From positions 49,268,610 to 49,332,609 of the forward strand of contig CM061920.1 in assembly GCA_031002005.1 (NCBI GenBank): 64,000 nucleotides of DNA. Reading direction: 5' to 3'. Shown piece by piece: positions 12,669 to 23,577 of this stretch. Below the pieces are notes generated by a model. It had not been told where the DNA came from. It made no database searches and saw nothing but the letters and a program-made list of their open reading frames with translations. Numbering within the stretch: the stretch's first letter is position 1; every line of letters starts with the position of its first letter. Origin of the DNA: Vandiemenella viatica. Lineage: Eukaryota > Arthropoda > Insecta > Orthoptera > Morabidae. The position numbers and the translations under genes were made by a program.

Positions 12669-13076
12669 TACGGATCCGTTCTAGCAAGCAGATACTCAGA
12701 GGACTTAAACGCAATTGATTTCTGCCAAGAACTTGCCGTGTTTAAACAACAATCTCCATTTTTAATTGGAATCGATGAAACAACTAAAACATTCCAATTG
12801 TTGCAACACATGTGTAAAAATGACTTGTAGGAAGCCTTTCCTAATATTTGTATAGCTCTGATAATATACTGCACGTTAACAACGACGTCCGCAAGCTGTG
12901 AACGGAGTTTTAGTAAACTAAAAATCATAAAAACCTACCTGCGATCAACAATGAGCCAGGAACATCTTTCTAGACTCGCAATCTTATCAATCGAAAATAG
13001 AACAGCTTATGAGACGAATTTTGGTGAAGCTATAGACTCTTTCGCGGAAATGAAAGCTCGACGAGCGAAGTTGTAG
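12669..13076 (+). pseudogene. hAT transposase C-terminal dimerisation domain, one stop
   Basis: The + frame ends with the hAT dimerisation signature: YCTLTTTSASCERSFSKLK followed by IIKTYLRSTMSQEHLSRLA and an acidic tail ending at the stop 13074-13076. One in-frame TAG lies at 12828-12830. About 135 codons remain of a protein normally of 600-800 residues. The signature matches the zinc-finger MYM/TTF-type hAT group. It is the only coding remnant of the 11652-13653 element. Confidence 0.75.
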
Positions 13077-13193
13077 GAACATTTAGTGCAATTTTGCTAG
13101 GGCAGGGTTACAAGAATTTTTTCTCCAAATCTGGGGACGCTTCACAAATTTTTCACCAAAATCCAAGGACGCTTTCAGCATTACACGTTATAC

Positions 13194-13585
13194 TTTTTTT
13201 TTTTTACTTTCCTTTTCAGCCGTCTGTGGACTACGACTACGACTACACAACTTCATTTCCTCTTCTGAGCTTCCTTCCCCTGTCGCCAGTACTCTTTCAT
13301 TCTCTCGCTCAAACTTACTTTTTCTTCCTCTGAAAATTCTCTCCTTTTCCTGGTTGGTTTTTCTTCAGTCAGATCCTTTACCTCCGCAATTTTTCTTCTG
13401 AATAATTCCCTGTCTTGTATGTCTTCTATGCTGATCCCACATCTTTTCAGATCCTGATGGACCTCCTTCACCCATGGAACTTGAGTCTTCCTGTTCTCTT
13501 GAAAGTTGAGTATTTTCTTTGCCATTCTTTCTGATTCTATTCTCTCGATATGTCCATGGAAAGCTAATCTCCATCTCTTTTTTTT
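13194..13585 (-). mobile_element. 5'-truncated LINE, C-terminal end with poly(A)
   Basis: The minus frame (13583-13253) reads RWRLAFHGHIERI, then a WVKEV..DL...GI..EDI.DR..FR motif, and a basic tail KPTRKRREFSEEEK...RMKEYWR. This order is common at the C terminus of insect non-LTR retrotransposons. The 3' end is marked by a 12-base T-run on the + strand (13194-13205), i.e. poly(A). The 5' break falls exactly at the tail of another LINE (13586). Confidence 0.6.
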
Positions 13586-13632
13586 ATTTAATTGCAATGG
13601 AGCACACGCTCCAGTGGCAATTTCCAAATTGT
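13586..13632 (-). repeat. 3' terminal fragment of the jockey/CR1-like LINE
   Basis: Contains the same terminal hairpin (GGAGC-ACAC-GCTCC at 13599-13612) and AATTAAAT tail found at 51251 and 35902. Only about 45 bases of that LINE remain. Confidence 0.6.
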
Positions 13633-13661
13633 GTTTGATATCTTTTCAAACTGGCAATACT

Positions 13662-14546
13662 ATAAACTTATCCAATTCACGTTGCAAATTCTCTTCCCTT
13701 CACTTGTCCAGAGATTTTCTTGCATTCTTTTTCAACTATCTCTATAATATTCTCCAAAATATAATGCACTCATGTAAAGCGATATTTGGGCTTTCACTTA
13801 TAGTCCATTTGCCATATTAAGGAAATGAACCTGACACAACTCCTTAAATTGGTAATTTGCCTCTTCTAATAAAAATATGCTCTAGACAGCACTTTTTAAT
13901 CCTAAAACCTTTTATTAGAACAAAAGAATATGTGATACATATTCAATGACAGTAACAATTAATGTGGGTGCACGCCATTACTATCGCGTAACTTATTTAA
14001 AGTTGAATTGGTGGTAGTCAGCATGGGTTACAGTTATCCAAATGGCATAGAAATTAATTTGAGTTTTTTAGGGTAAAATGAAAAAAAATAGGACCTAAGC
14101 ATTACAAAATTTTGACTTTGAAAAATAAGGCACACCCTAGTGTATGTATATTTTTATTTTTGATGTTGTACTGTGTACTCTGAAAGAGAGGTTTTTTTTT
14201 ACAGCAATGGTGTCTTGTTTCTCTACTGTATTAGTGTACAAAACACTTGTGATGCAGTGAAATCTTTGACAAATGATATTTTGAATTTCCATTAGCCTTA
14301 AAAATGAAGAAAATAACAAAACAATACAGATTTAAACAAATGAGATAAATATCTGTCACACAGTTTTAGGTATATGACCAGTTGCCGGAATGATGTTTTC
14401 TTCCAGCTAATGGTCTGAGGAATTGATATCCAGTGATGTGGTGTCCAGAAACTACAGAATAATGATTTTGAAACTATCTTGTGTTTATTATTCAGCTAGA
14501 GATTATCTGATGGAAGATAAATTATCACTTCATTAAAATTAGTTGT
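13662..14546. other. No gene seen
   Basis: AT-rich intergenic or intronic DNA without recognisable coding, repeat or RNA features. Confidence 0.4.
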
Positions 14547-14550
14547 TGTT

Positions 14551-16263
14551 TGTAAGGGACTTAACTGATATCGGGGTTGTAATATCAGTTAATCACCTCA
14601 CCACTTACTTTGACAAAGTTTTGCTAAAATTCAAGCTGTTAAAGGGTAACAGTCGAGTGGTATCGCTTGATGCAGGATGGCCTCCGGTCAGTATCAGCTG
14701 GTGCATGATGACCGATGAGTCAGATGTAGGATGGCACTTAGTTTTTCTCGTAGGTCTCGTCTACACTTCACTGTTCTTCGAACACAACCGTTAGATCCCA
14801 TGTAAGGGACTTAACTAATATCGGGGTTGTAATATCAGTTAATCATCTCACCACTTACTTCCATCTCTGACAAAGTTTTGCTAAAATTCAAACTGTTAAA
14901 CCGTGAAAATAGTACCTTGGAATAAATCAACTGTAATAGTTAAAGACGGCTTCAACATTCTTCCACATTGTCCTTAAGAAGGTAAAGGTTGGGTAGTAAC
15001 TATGAAATAAAAATCACTGTTTGAGTTCCAAAATAAACAATCACTATATTCTTGGAATAAAATACACTTTTGCAGTTGAAAGGCAATCAGTCGTTTCATT
15101 TCCAAAAGAATGTGGGTTATGAAGTGAGACAGAACGACCAAATACCCCTTATTAAACTTTCAAAAATTACATCTTGTTTAAAATGAACCGCTCTACACAA
15201 AAACCATTATAGACACCAAGCATGGTTCGCAACCACCCACTAACGGCTCTTTCAACACTTAGCGCCGTCAATGCTACACAGAGCAACACAACCTCCCACC
15301 TTGAGATATTGACCATGTCTGGACTCAACATGCTGCGTCCACTCCCAATATGGTCCTCGTCTTTCTACCAGTATAGCCTTCCACTCCATGACATAGTCCT
15401 ATAAATTACGAAAAAGTGAATTGTATAGCTCTGAAACTTTAATGCTAATTAGAATAACTCACAACAATTAATTTACTTCCTTATGAATTTTTCTGTAAAT
15501 TCAGTCGTTTAGCTGTAATAATCCCAAATCTGTTAATGCACAAAAGCTAATGTCTCTGTTTATAGAATTGGTATAGAATTTTTATAGAGCTTCTCTTAAT
15601 TATATATTTTGTTTAATACTAAATAATACTTATTTATTTATCAGTTTTAAAAGTCCTCCAAACCCTGCTAGTGTCCACCAAGAACATGTTAGTGTGTCCT
15701 TGTGCACTACAAAGTTTTGCAGGAATATTATATTTTGGATTTTAAAACCTGTTCCATCTGACTATAGAAAGATCTGAAATTTTAGTGTGTTATGTAGAAT
15801 TTTATTTAGTTGGTTGAACACTGTCGGCTGACTTCAAATATTGCTTTAATCAAATGATTTTATGGAGTTGATGAAGTTTGACTACTGTTGTTTTGCTATT
15901 TTAAATGCTTCAAGCTATTGATTATGGTTTGTTTACAACAGAATTGATTTATTATTGGTTGATTGTTATTATAAAGAACTTTTACAGAATCAAAAAGTGT
16001 TGTTTTATATTGAAATTGTGTCTTAACAAAATTTTATGTTTACCAAGATGGATAATTTGCTATTGCAATTGTTTAGGTAAGTTTACATTTTTATTCTCAC
16101 TCTTTCAGGTTGGTTTATGGTCTATATTATCTATTTAGTTGTTCTGTGGCTTCAATCCGTCACGTATATGGCTTTAAGCTGGGGTATTGGTTTCTGCATT
16201 ATGCCCGTTCCCCATTTCCCAAGGTGACTAACTAAAATTTGACGAATTATAAGGTAGATTACA
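14551..16263 (-). mobile_element. Internally deleted member of the 638-9791 LTR family
   Basis: Flanked by TGTT on both sides (14547-14550 and 16264-16267). It begins TGTAAGGGAC and ends AAGGTAGATTACA, matching the family termini. The first ~100 bases recur at 14801 (TGTAAGGGACTTAACT), directly after GATCCCA, the same primer-site edge seen at 8292-8298. The structure is therefore a stub of the left LTR, about 150 bases of leader, then a complete diverged right LTR (14801-16263). Landmarks AACCGTGAAAA, ACCTTGGA and AAGACGGC align in order with the other LTRs. Confidence 0.65.
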
Positions 16264-16267
16264 TGTT

Positions 16268-17734
16268 TCTGCTGAACAATATTTTTTTTTTTTTTTTTTT
16301 TTCATAAGGTTATAAGAAAAGGCAATATGTCATTGATCGGAGTGAAACAGCAGTGGTTAGGAAATACCATAAGCAGCAGTTTGCATATTTTGATAACATG
16401 AGTTCTACAGTTTACAGGTTGTGTGTAATGCCTTAGTGTGAAAAAACATCAATTATTAAAACACAAACAGGTTGTTTATTTATTTTCAAAAAGAAAAAGA
16501 AGGAAGGGAAAGTATGCATGAAATGTGTCTAAAACGTGTGATGTGACCCGGCTTATTTGTCAAATTAAATATTAAATATATTTTTGTGAAGGCACTTTGA
16601 TTTAAGTTTTTACTTAATATTTTATTATTTTAATAAATTATGTACATCAGTATTTTAATCTGTGATAAATTTATTTTTTCATCAATAAATAAATTATGAC
16701 CTGAAAAGTTAAGCTAATCATCACTTCTTTGTAAATTTTTACAAATTTTTTACTCATACAGTTGCCGAATGATATGGAAAATTATATGGAGTATCATGCA
16801 ATGGGCTGAGTGTCACAAATATACAATACATAAACAGAATTGTATTCCAACAGAATCTGAGTATCACCCAGACAGAAGAAATGATCATTTAGCTATACAA
16901 AGTGACCACATGTGCTCAAAAAATTAAGAATGATGCCAGTTGACCTTTATTTTAAAACTTCTTACATATACTGCATCGAATTCCGAAAAACAGTTATCCA
17001 TAAATTGTACAGTAGTTTACGAATTTTTTTTTTTTCTTTCAAAATACAACAACAAAAAAATATCCTTTTGAAACATGTAAAACTACTGATACAAAAAGGA
17101 AAAACTTTATACTTTTAAATTCACAATGTTACCGTAAGCAATATAATGGAGAATGAATGTATCAGATCTTCTAACCTACCATGTTATGTTAATGAGAACT
17201 GAAGAATTTCTTAAATAGTAATTACATTAACTCCTAACATCTACACAAGATTTTGCACACTGTAATTATGTTAAAAATAAACTTAAAAAAAGTTAGTGAA
17301 ATATTGGAAATTACAACTTGCATCAAGATACAGACGCCCTGCACCATAATCACAATTTATGGATTTGTATAAAATAAAATGCTTCATTAACACTCTCACT
17401 CCTAAAATAAGTTACATTCTAATGTTTTTTCATAATATGAATAATGTGATACTTATACCTATGTGGATGTTTCGATGTTCTGAAATTCTGCTGAACAAAT
17501 TTTTTTTGGGTATATTGGAGCCATTTCAAATGTAACTTGTTTAATTTGATTGGTAACCAGATCTAAAACCTTAAATACATGGAACACAGTTTGTCAGCAG
17601 ATGAACAAAACTGGTGCTTACTAAGGTGTGACATTACACGCACTAATTGGCATTTCACATTACACGAATAACAGCTGTGTTTTCATTTTATTAAAAATAT
17701 GTCTTTTTCTATTTCTATTATTATTACTCCATCA
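16268..17734. other. AT-rich DNA, no gene seen
   Basis: Includes a T-run near 16282-16302 and long A/T tracts. No coding signal. Confidence 0.4.
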
Positions 17735-17800
17735 TTCACTAAAATTTGCCTGGAGCGATCTGGGAAAACCATGGAAAATCCATATCAGGATGGAGGGAGC
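17735..17800 (-). repeat. SINE fragment
   Basis: GCCTGGAGCGATCTGGGAAA is the minus-strand central block of the SINE family described at 18424. Confidence 0.45.
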
Positions 17801-18037
17801 AGTTTATCGAGATCTACTTCTATTGCTCCTATAGCATTCTAAGTTTTCTCACTCAATAAGTCCTTCCTATTTCATTCCATAATCACTCTTGTAAAAAATG
17901 TGTAAACAAATGAATTGCTTCTGGCTCTGATTTCTCTTAGTTTCTCGGCGATTCCTAGATATGATTGTTTCTGGTAGTGATATGTGTATGCTGCTGTAAT
18001 CCTGAAATAGGTCAGTTGTGAGTTTTTCAATTATTTA

Positions 18038-18419
18038 GGGAGCATCCATAAACTATGTAGCTCGATTTTGGCATCCTGTGAACCCCCTTCCCCCCCACAT
18101 ACCCCAATGTGGCTTTTGTCTCTACCCCCCCCCCCCCTGCCCTGTGTAGCAAGTAACTTTTTTCCCTATTAATTTCAGACATTTTGTACCGTTTTCTCTT
18201 GTTGAGTATCATAAATTACATATGGGGATAATTAAATGACAGAAGTAAATATTTACATGCTGTTGTGTGTTCTGTACCTCATTTTAACTGTAACAAATAA
18301 TATGAATGAAAAGCTATGTGGCCTGGCCGGAGACCCTTCCTCACACATAGCCCTGCATAGCTTTTCAGTCAACTCCTTCCCCCCATCAAGACTGAGCCAC
18401 GTAGTTTATGAATGCTCCC
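18038..18419. mobile_element. MITE with TTA duplication (PIF/Harbinger-like)
   Basis: The left end GGGAGCATCCATAAACTATG pairs with the right end ACGTAGTTTATGAATGCTCC as an imperfect inverted repeat of about 24 bp. TTA flanks both ends (18035-18037 and 18420-18422), the usual PIF/Harbinger duplication. 382 bp, no coding capacity. The interior has C-rich runs. Confidence 0.65.
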
Positions 18420-18423
18420 TTAC

Positions 18424-18665
18424 CAAGTGTGATGGGTGAGTGTTAATGCTCTGGCCTCACATTTGGGTGGTCACGGTTGTGAATGCCCATCTGGGTTTCC
18501 AGAATTGGGTTTTTCGCCGTTTCCCCAAATCACTCCAGGCGAATGCTGTGATGCTTCCTCCAAAAGACCATGGCTAAATTCCTTCCCATTTCTAGTCCCC
18601 AATCCTTCCCACCTGTAATGAGTTCGATGTCGACAAGCTGTAAAACCATAAGCAAAAAGAATTTC
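18424..18665 (+). repeat. tRNA-derived SINE
   Basis: The tRNA-related head (GGTGAGTGTTAATGCTCTGG) is followed by the conserved body CCAGAATTGGG...TTTCCCCAAATCACTCCAGG...CCAATCC...GTCGACAAGCTGTAAAACC. At least four other copies lie in this window (19131, 20940, 42970/55858, 17735). The body is like one common in insect SINEs. Confidence 0.65.
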
Positions 18666-18989
18666 AACTAGCTTCTGCTGAGAGCAACACCTTTCCAACC
18701 AAACATCGCACTTACACTTTCCCTCCAGCTATATATACCTGTCGTGAAGCGGATGGTTCTTCACCGGACCTTCTCCAGTTCTTCCTTTTAACGGGGGCCC
18801 CATACAGGACAACAGTATTCTAAGTGAGGATGCTTTGAGGTGACTTTGTATTCAACCAGTTTAACTATTTTAAATTACAACCCAGAAATTGGAACATTTG
18901 ATTTTATTTCCTAATTACCTTCTCTTATCCAACAAATAAAGTTGATTTTCAGTATCTTTACAACTTACTCTGCCATTACCAGTTAAAAT

Positions 18990-20690
18990 TTGATAGTTTT
19001 CTTTTTAGTTAAAAGTACCCAATTGTTAAAAGGTAGGAAGCAGAATCAAAGTGGGTATTGCAATATCAAAGGAGGAGATAGCTGTGAGAACAGGTGTGGC
19101 ACAAGGTAGCATATTGGTATCAATACTGTTCATTATTCAAATGAAAGACTGATTGTGGTGGGTGAGAATGCCAGTTTGAATCCCTGTTTGGGCACCCTGA
19201 TTTGGGCATTCCATGGTTTTCTAAATCATTCCAGGTGAAAGCCAGGATGCTTCCTTCAAAAGGCCATGGCCGAATTCCTTTCCATTCCTTGTCCCCAATC
19301 CTATCCCCCCTCTAATGACCTCGATGTCAACAAGGTGTAAAGCCATAAGTAATAAAAAACAATAAAAAATAATGAATGACTCTGTTGTTGATTTATAGTC
19401 AGAGGTTAAGCTGTATACAGATAACATATACAATAGAATACAACACATTCATTTTCTGCAATGCTGTGTAATAAGATTTCATCAAGGAAGATTGTGAGCA
19501 AATATAAAGGAATCTAGACAATATATCTAGTTCAGTGGATAGGCATGGAAGGAAGATATGCTTCAAGAAGAGTCAACTTATTAGCTATACTGATAGAAAA
19601 ATAAAGAATTATTCAATGGTAGGGCAATTGATTGTTGAAAAAATCAAATAGCTGGGAATATCAGTTGACAGTAATCTAAACCGAGCAGGGCACTTCCTAT
19701 TGTGGGATGATTCGAAACCCACATTACAAGTATCAAATACTGTAAATTACCAAATGGTGCACTCAGTTACTGAAAGAATTAAAGGTTTTAGTTGAAGTCA
19801 TTGCTGGACTAGTGAAGAGAATTGTGGACATGTATAAAGCATATTCTGCCATTGAGGCCTAGATATTTAAACCACTTTTGGGAATATCAAATTTTAGAGA
19901 GCATCACAGGAGTGAAGATAAGAATTTATAAGAATCATAATTAGGTATATAGGGAAATTGAAGCCACAGTTTCAGCTCCATTACAATAGTAATAATAATT
20001 TCCAAAATATCACTTCTGAGGAAGAACATCTAGGATGTGGAACATGTCATTGTTAATATATATTGTTGTAAATAATAGGTACCTAAAAGTGGTATAAATA
20101 AAACATTTGGGAACGAGAATAACGACTGCTTACCAAAGTTGATGGCAGGACAGCTTCAAAACATGGAAAGACATGTACATACAATAAGCATTGAAATTTT
20201 CAGGTCTATAGCCATTAATCAACAATGGAATAAGGTAGCTGCATGATGGAGGCTGACAGCTCACAGATATTTTATTTTCTCCCAGCCTGATGAAGAATTT
20301 TCAAAGATTTTTATTTTATAAAAGGTTTTTCATTTGGCTTTCCATGTATGAAGGAAACAATTTACCTGTGGTTCTATGTATTCCTCTTTCTTCAATATTA
20401 ATTCATCGTTAAATGCTTTTGCAAGATCACAAAAATTTATACAGGGCACATTTTTATTGTTCAGTTCCTCATATGTGTTATTTAAAGAATATATAGCATT
20501 CCGTGGGTGACCATTTCTGGACACGAAACTGTGAAGTAGTAAGAATATTATTGGTCAGATATGGTGGTTTAGTAAAGGGCCCACAAAAAATGCTGAAAGA
20601 ATTTAAAATTCGTAGACAAAAGTAGGCGGGTACAAGAAACTGGAAAAGAGTTTGTAGGGATTTTGTTGTTGGAGTAATAATTTAAATCAA
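18990..20690 (+). mobile_element. Decayed copy of the jockey/CR1-like LINE
   Basis: The + strand reads RQKV...GIAISKEEIAV then GVAQGS and LFIIQMK, which align with the RT of the intact frame at 51318-53594 (QKVRVGNVVSKEVEV, GVPQGS). The C-terminal EFK-like end is recognisable near 20600. It is split by a SINE at 19131-19360 and has many stops. Confidence 0.5.
19131..19360 (+). repeat. tRNA-derived SINE inserted in a LINE copy
   Basis: Same family as 18424: GGTGGGTGAGAATGCCAG head with TTTGAATCCC (B-box-like) and the body ending CAACAAGGTGTAAAGCCATAAG. It interrupts the RT remnant at 18990-20690. Confidence 0.65.
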
Positions 20691-20939
20691 ATTATTATAG
20701 TGTGCAATGTGATTTATTGATCCTTGAGACATGATTTTTCTGAGATTTCTGGAAGTAAAGAAATTTGGTGGTACATCTCCTTTTAAATAATAATTTTACA
20801 ATTGTATACTTTAATATATTTGGATATATACCTTGGATTAAGGATTCGTCACAAATAGGACTAACTATTTGACTTATACTACTTGAATATCTTTTCACTA
20901 ATTAACTTGAAATGTTGCCATAGCTTTAATTTTTTGGTA

Positions 20940-21130
20940 ATGGCTTTACACCTTGTTGACATTGAGGTCATTAGAGGTGGTACAGGATGGGGGCAAGGAA
21001 CGGGAAGGAATTTGGTGATGGCCTTTTGTTGGAAGCATCCTGGTATTCACCTGGAGTGATTTGGGGAAACCATAGAAAACCCAAATCTGGATGCCTGGAC
21101 AGGGAGTCGAACCCATGTCCTCCAAAAAGA
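20940..21130 (-). repeat. tRNA-derived SINE
   Basis: Minus-strand copy of the 18424 family, reading from the tRNA-like head near 21125 (GGGTTCGACTCCC) to CAACAAGGTGTAAAGCC at 20942. Confidence 0.65.
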
Positions 21131-21354
21131 CTATAGCCATAGCTTTAAGAATTGTGTGTTTTTTTTTAAAAAAAATCTTTTAATATTTTAACTCTTTCAC
21201 ATTTTGTCTGACATTTTGACAATCTTCCTTTTCTTAAAACATCCTTCAAAAAGTGTTAAAAATATATTTAGAAAGGAATTAACACATTGTGTGTGAAGTG
21301 TATACATCTGGCAAGATTTTATTATTTAAACAATCTATAAAATGTTTTATAAGT

Positions 21355-21500
21355 GGTCTGGGAACTTAATGGTGGAAGCACTTGTTTTGAAAAGTTAGAG
21401 GTCTGGTCCTGGGGTTAAATCCTGACGGGGCTGGGAATTTTTAAGTGTTTGATCATGTGAGCTATGACAGGATGTTCCATGGTTTGGATTCCTTGCTAAA
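21355..21500 (+). repeat. Second tRNA-like SINE type
   Basis: GGGGTTAAATCCTGAC looks like a B box preceded by an A-box-like AATGGTGGAAGCAC. The body differs from the 18424 family. A similar A-box-like head (TAGATCAGTGGTTAAAGC) occurs near 39608. Confidence 0.35.
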
Positions 21501-21544
21501 CAGTAAGTCTCAGAGGAAGGGAAGTAGCTATTGTAAGATTTGAC

Positions 21545-22090
21545 TTGATGACTTTTTTTGGACAGGGCGACAACGTTTTCCATTGGCTTGACTGTTGCTT
21601 TGTTTCTGGGTCGTAATCATAGCATCTCTGACAGTTGATCAATTGTCCGTTGAAGGTCTGAGTGTACAAGCTCTTGAATTTTTCCAACATTTTTGTCGAT
21701 TCAGGCAGTTGAATGAGGTTTTTCATCAATCAACTAATCACCATTTTTAAACTGAGTGAACCACTCACGCACTTGAGTTTTTCTCATAGTGTCATCTTTG
21801 TAAGCTGTTTTCAACTTTAAAACAGTGTCGGCAGCATTTTTACTAAGTAGAAAACATAATTTCACAGCTGCACGTTGGTTACTTAAGCTTGCCACCATCA
21901 AAAATGAAACAATAACAAAACAGCACTAGCCAAAACAATCACTGCAGATTAACAGAACGAGCCAGGTCAATAACACTGGCGGCACTGAACTGACAATGAG
22001 TTGCACCATAAACGCCTAGAGGCAGAAATGCGCACTACACAAGCTCCGCCCATGGCAATGCTATTCCAGTTATTTTTGGGTACACCTTCG
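21545..22090 (-). mobile_element. Internally deleted mariner element
   Basis: The right end reads TTTTTGGGTACACCTTCG before TA (22091-22092), a mariner-type terminal repeat. Minus-strand translation gives a mariner helix-turn-helix start (RAAVKLCFLLSKNAADTV, KTQVREWFTQFKNG) with stops. Then, after a jump, ETKQQSSQWKT and PCPKK, which in mariners lies downstream of the first catalytic D. The middle is therefore deleted and the left end is missing. It ends 87 bases before GART exon 22178-22400. Confidence 0.7.
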
Positions 22091-22177
22091 TATAGCTTTT
22101 GGGTTTACTTTCTGTATATTTTTGTTTGGCCTATTTGTAGAAAAAATTAAGTATATTTGTGTTTCTGTTGACTATAG

Positions 22178-22400
22178 GTCACTGTTGCAGAATGGGCCAT
22201 TGACATATAAAGATAGTGGTGTTGACATATCTGCTGGTGATTCCTTTGTTAGTAATATAAAATCTAAAGTCATGGCTACAAGCAGAAGTGGTGTTCAAGG
22301 ATCCATTGGTGGATTTGGAGGTGTTTTTGATGTTTTGGCAGCAGGTTATAAGGATCCACTTCTAGTTTCTGGAACTGATGGAGTTGGCACTAAATTGAAG
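22178..22400 (+). CDS. GART: GART exon: N-terminal part of AIR synthetase domain
   Basis: AIR synthetase (PurM activity) converts formylglycinamidine ribonucleotide to aminoimidazole ribonucleotide in purine synthesis. In animals it is the central domain of cytosolic GART. The exon lies between acceptor TATAG (22173-22177) and donor GTAATC (22401). It encodes the start of the domain: [25 protein letters not shown] and the conserved [10 protein letters not shown] loop. It starts with the third base of a codon and ends on a codon boundary, matching the next exon at 37836. The upstream partner exon (end of GARS) was not found in the window. No stops, all core residues present. A broken mariner lies just upstream. 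Confidence 0.93.
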
Positions 22401-23220
22401 GTAATCCTAACATAAGAAAGAAATTTGAACCAGTATGCAAAATTGTATACAAAAAGGAGATCCTTTTTATCATATAACATGAAAAAAACAAAAATGGTTT
22501 GGAGATAGCACCAGGATTGAAGTAGACTATAAAAGAATGTTTTTCTACAGCTTTTATTCTAGCATTGTTTCAGTTCTCTTAAGGCTTAATATATTTTTCT
22601 TCACCTGATTTATATTAATAGCAGCTTTCTTTTATCTTGTGTAGCTGTTATTCTGATTTAAAAAATCCATATGTTGTTAGTAATAAAAGTGAAATAGATG
22701 ATGCTTGTGGCAATTAAGAGTACCTATACCAGTGAGCAAAAGTATTTTTATGTTGCCTTAATGTCATATAAATTACACTGTGCAACAAATTGCAGGGTCA
22801 CAAAAACATTTTTTTTTAAAAATTTCGACCTCCTGATTTAAAAAATTATCCTAAAAATATTATACCACCCACAGGTTTTGCACAAATTGCATACATTTAC
22901 AATGAATGATGATGCAATATATGAACAACTCTCACCATTGCTAAAATGCAGCCATGTTCAAAATTTTAAGATACCAGGGATGTTCGATTGATGGGCAACT
23001 ACTGCTGGATGCTGGTGAGCACACAGAAATGTCCCATAAGAGGAATAGCAGGAGCCATGCCATGACCACTAAGAAAGCACAGAATGAAGGAAGTTATTGC
23101 ATGTTTTGTACCACATTCTCTGTATGCATCTGTTCACTGTATGCATATTTCAATATGCACATTGTGTGTTTTTAACTTGTATTTTACTTCAGCATGATTT
23201 GTGTGCTATATATATATATA
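22401..23220. other. GART intron, AT-rich
   Basis: No coding signal. A TA-dinucleotide run (23208-23220) is where the 23221 transposon inserted. Confidence 0.5.
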
Positions 23221-23563
23221 CAGGGTGATCAGAAATTCACTCATCGGCGGGTAAGGGCAGTGTTCGGGACGTTGCACTAACGAAATAAATGCAAAAAAAA
23301 TCTAGTAAAAGTCGTACCGTTTTTGAGTTATTCGCAGCTAAAGTTGGCCAATAAGAGCGCTGCGCGGGCGAATTCAAACAGCCTTCCACCGGCGGTGTTG
23401 CCAAGCCTACTCGATGCATGCGACCGCCTCAGAAAACGAAAAGAAAAATTCTCTTCGGAAGGGGGGATTGAACCCGCAACCTTCAGATTGAGAGTTTGCC
23501 GTCTTACCGACTACGCTGCCAAGACACTAGAATTTCCTTGTTTTTAGAAGTCACTAGGGCGGG
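23221..23563. repeat. Left terminal inverted repeat
   Basis: Pairs with 25385-25727. By eye about 90% identical, ending inside at CACTAGGGCGG against CCGCCCTAGTGG. It includes the minus-strand tRNA-like segment at 23455-23526. The + strand frame with GGIEPATFRLRVCRLTDYAA is just the complement of that segment, not a protein. Confidence 0.88.
23455..23526 (-). other. tRNA-like Pol III unit in left TIR
   Basis: On the minus strand: A-box-like CAGCGTAGTCGG (complement of 23507-23518), B box GGTTCAATCC (complement of 23465-23474), then an A-run on the + strand (T-run in the sense direction) near 23444-23448. It reads outward to the left terminus. Confidence 0.6.
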
Positions 23564-23577
23564 AAGTCGGGGGTTAG

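Larger units (their letters stand above)
11652..13653 (+). mobile_element. hAT element, internally deleted
   Basis: Starts CAGTGCCAG followed by a G-run and GCCCCGGGCG, the typical look of a hAT 5' end. The 8-bp sequence GCAATACT precedes it (11644-11651) and recurs after a terminal CTG (13654-13661), as expected for hAT. The right terminus is otherwise eroded. Inside are the C-terminal transposase remnant (12669-13076) and two LINE pieces (13194-13632). Most of the transposase is missing. Confidence 0.55.

Noticed and set aside
18471..18698. Frames with GLGTRNGKEF-type peptides (also 19221-19448)
   Set aside because: Minus-strand reading of SINE copies.
23323..23547. + strand frame containing GGIEPATFRLRVCRLTDYAA
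   Set aside because: It is the complement of the tRNA-like segment in the left TIR; the same false peptide appears from the right TIR on the minus strand (25400-25624).
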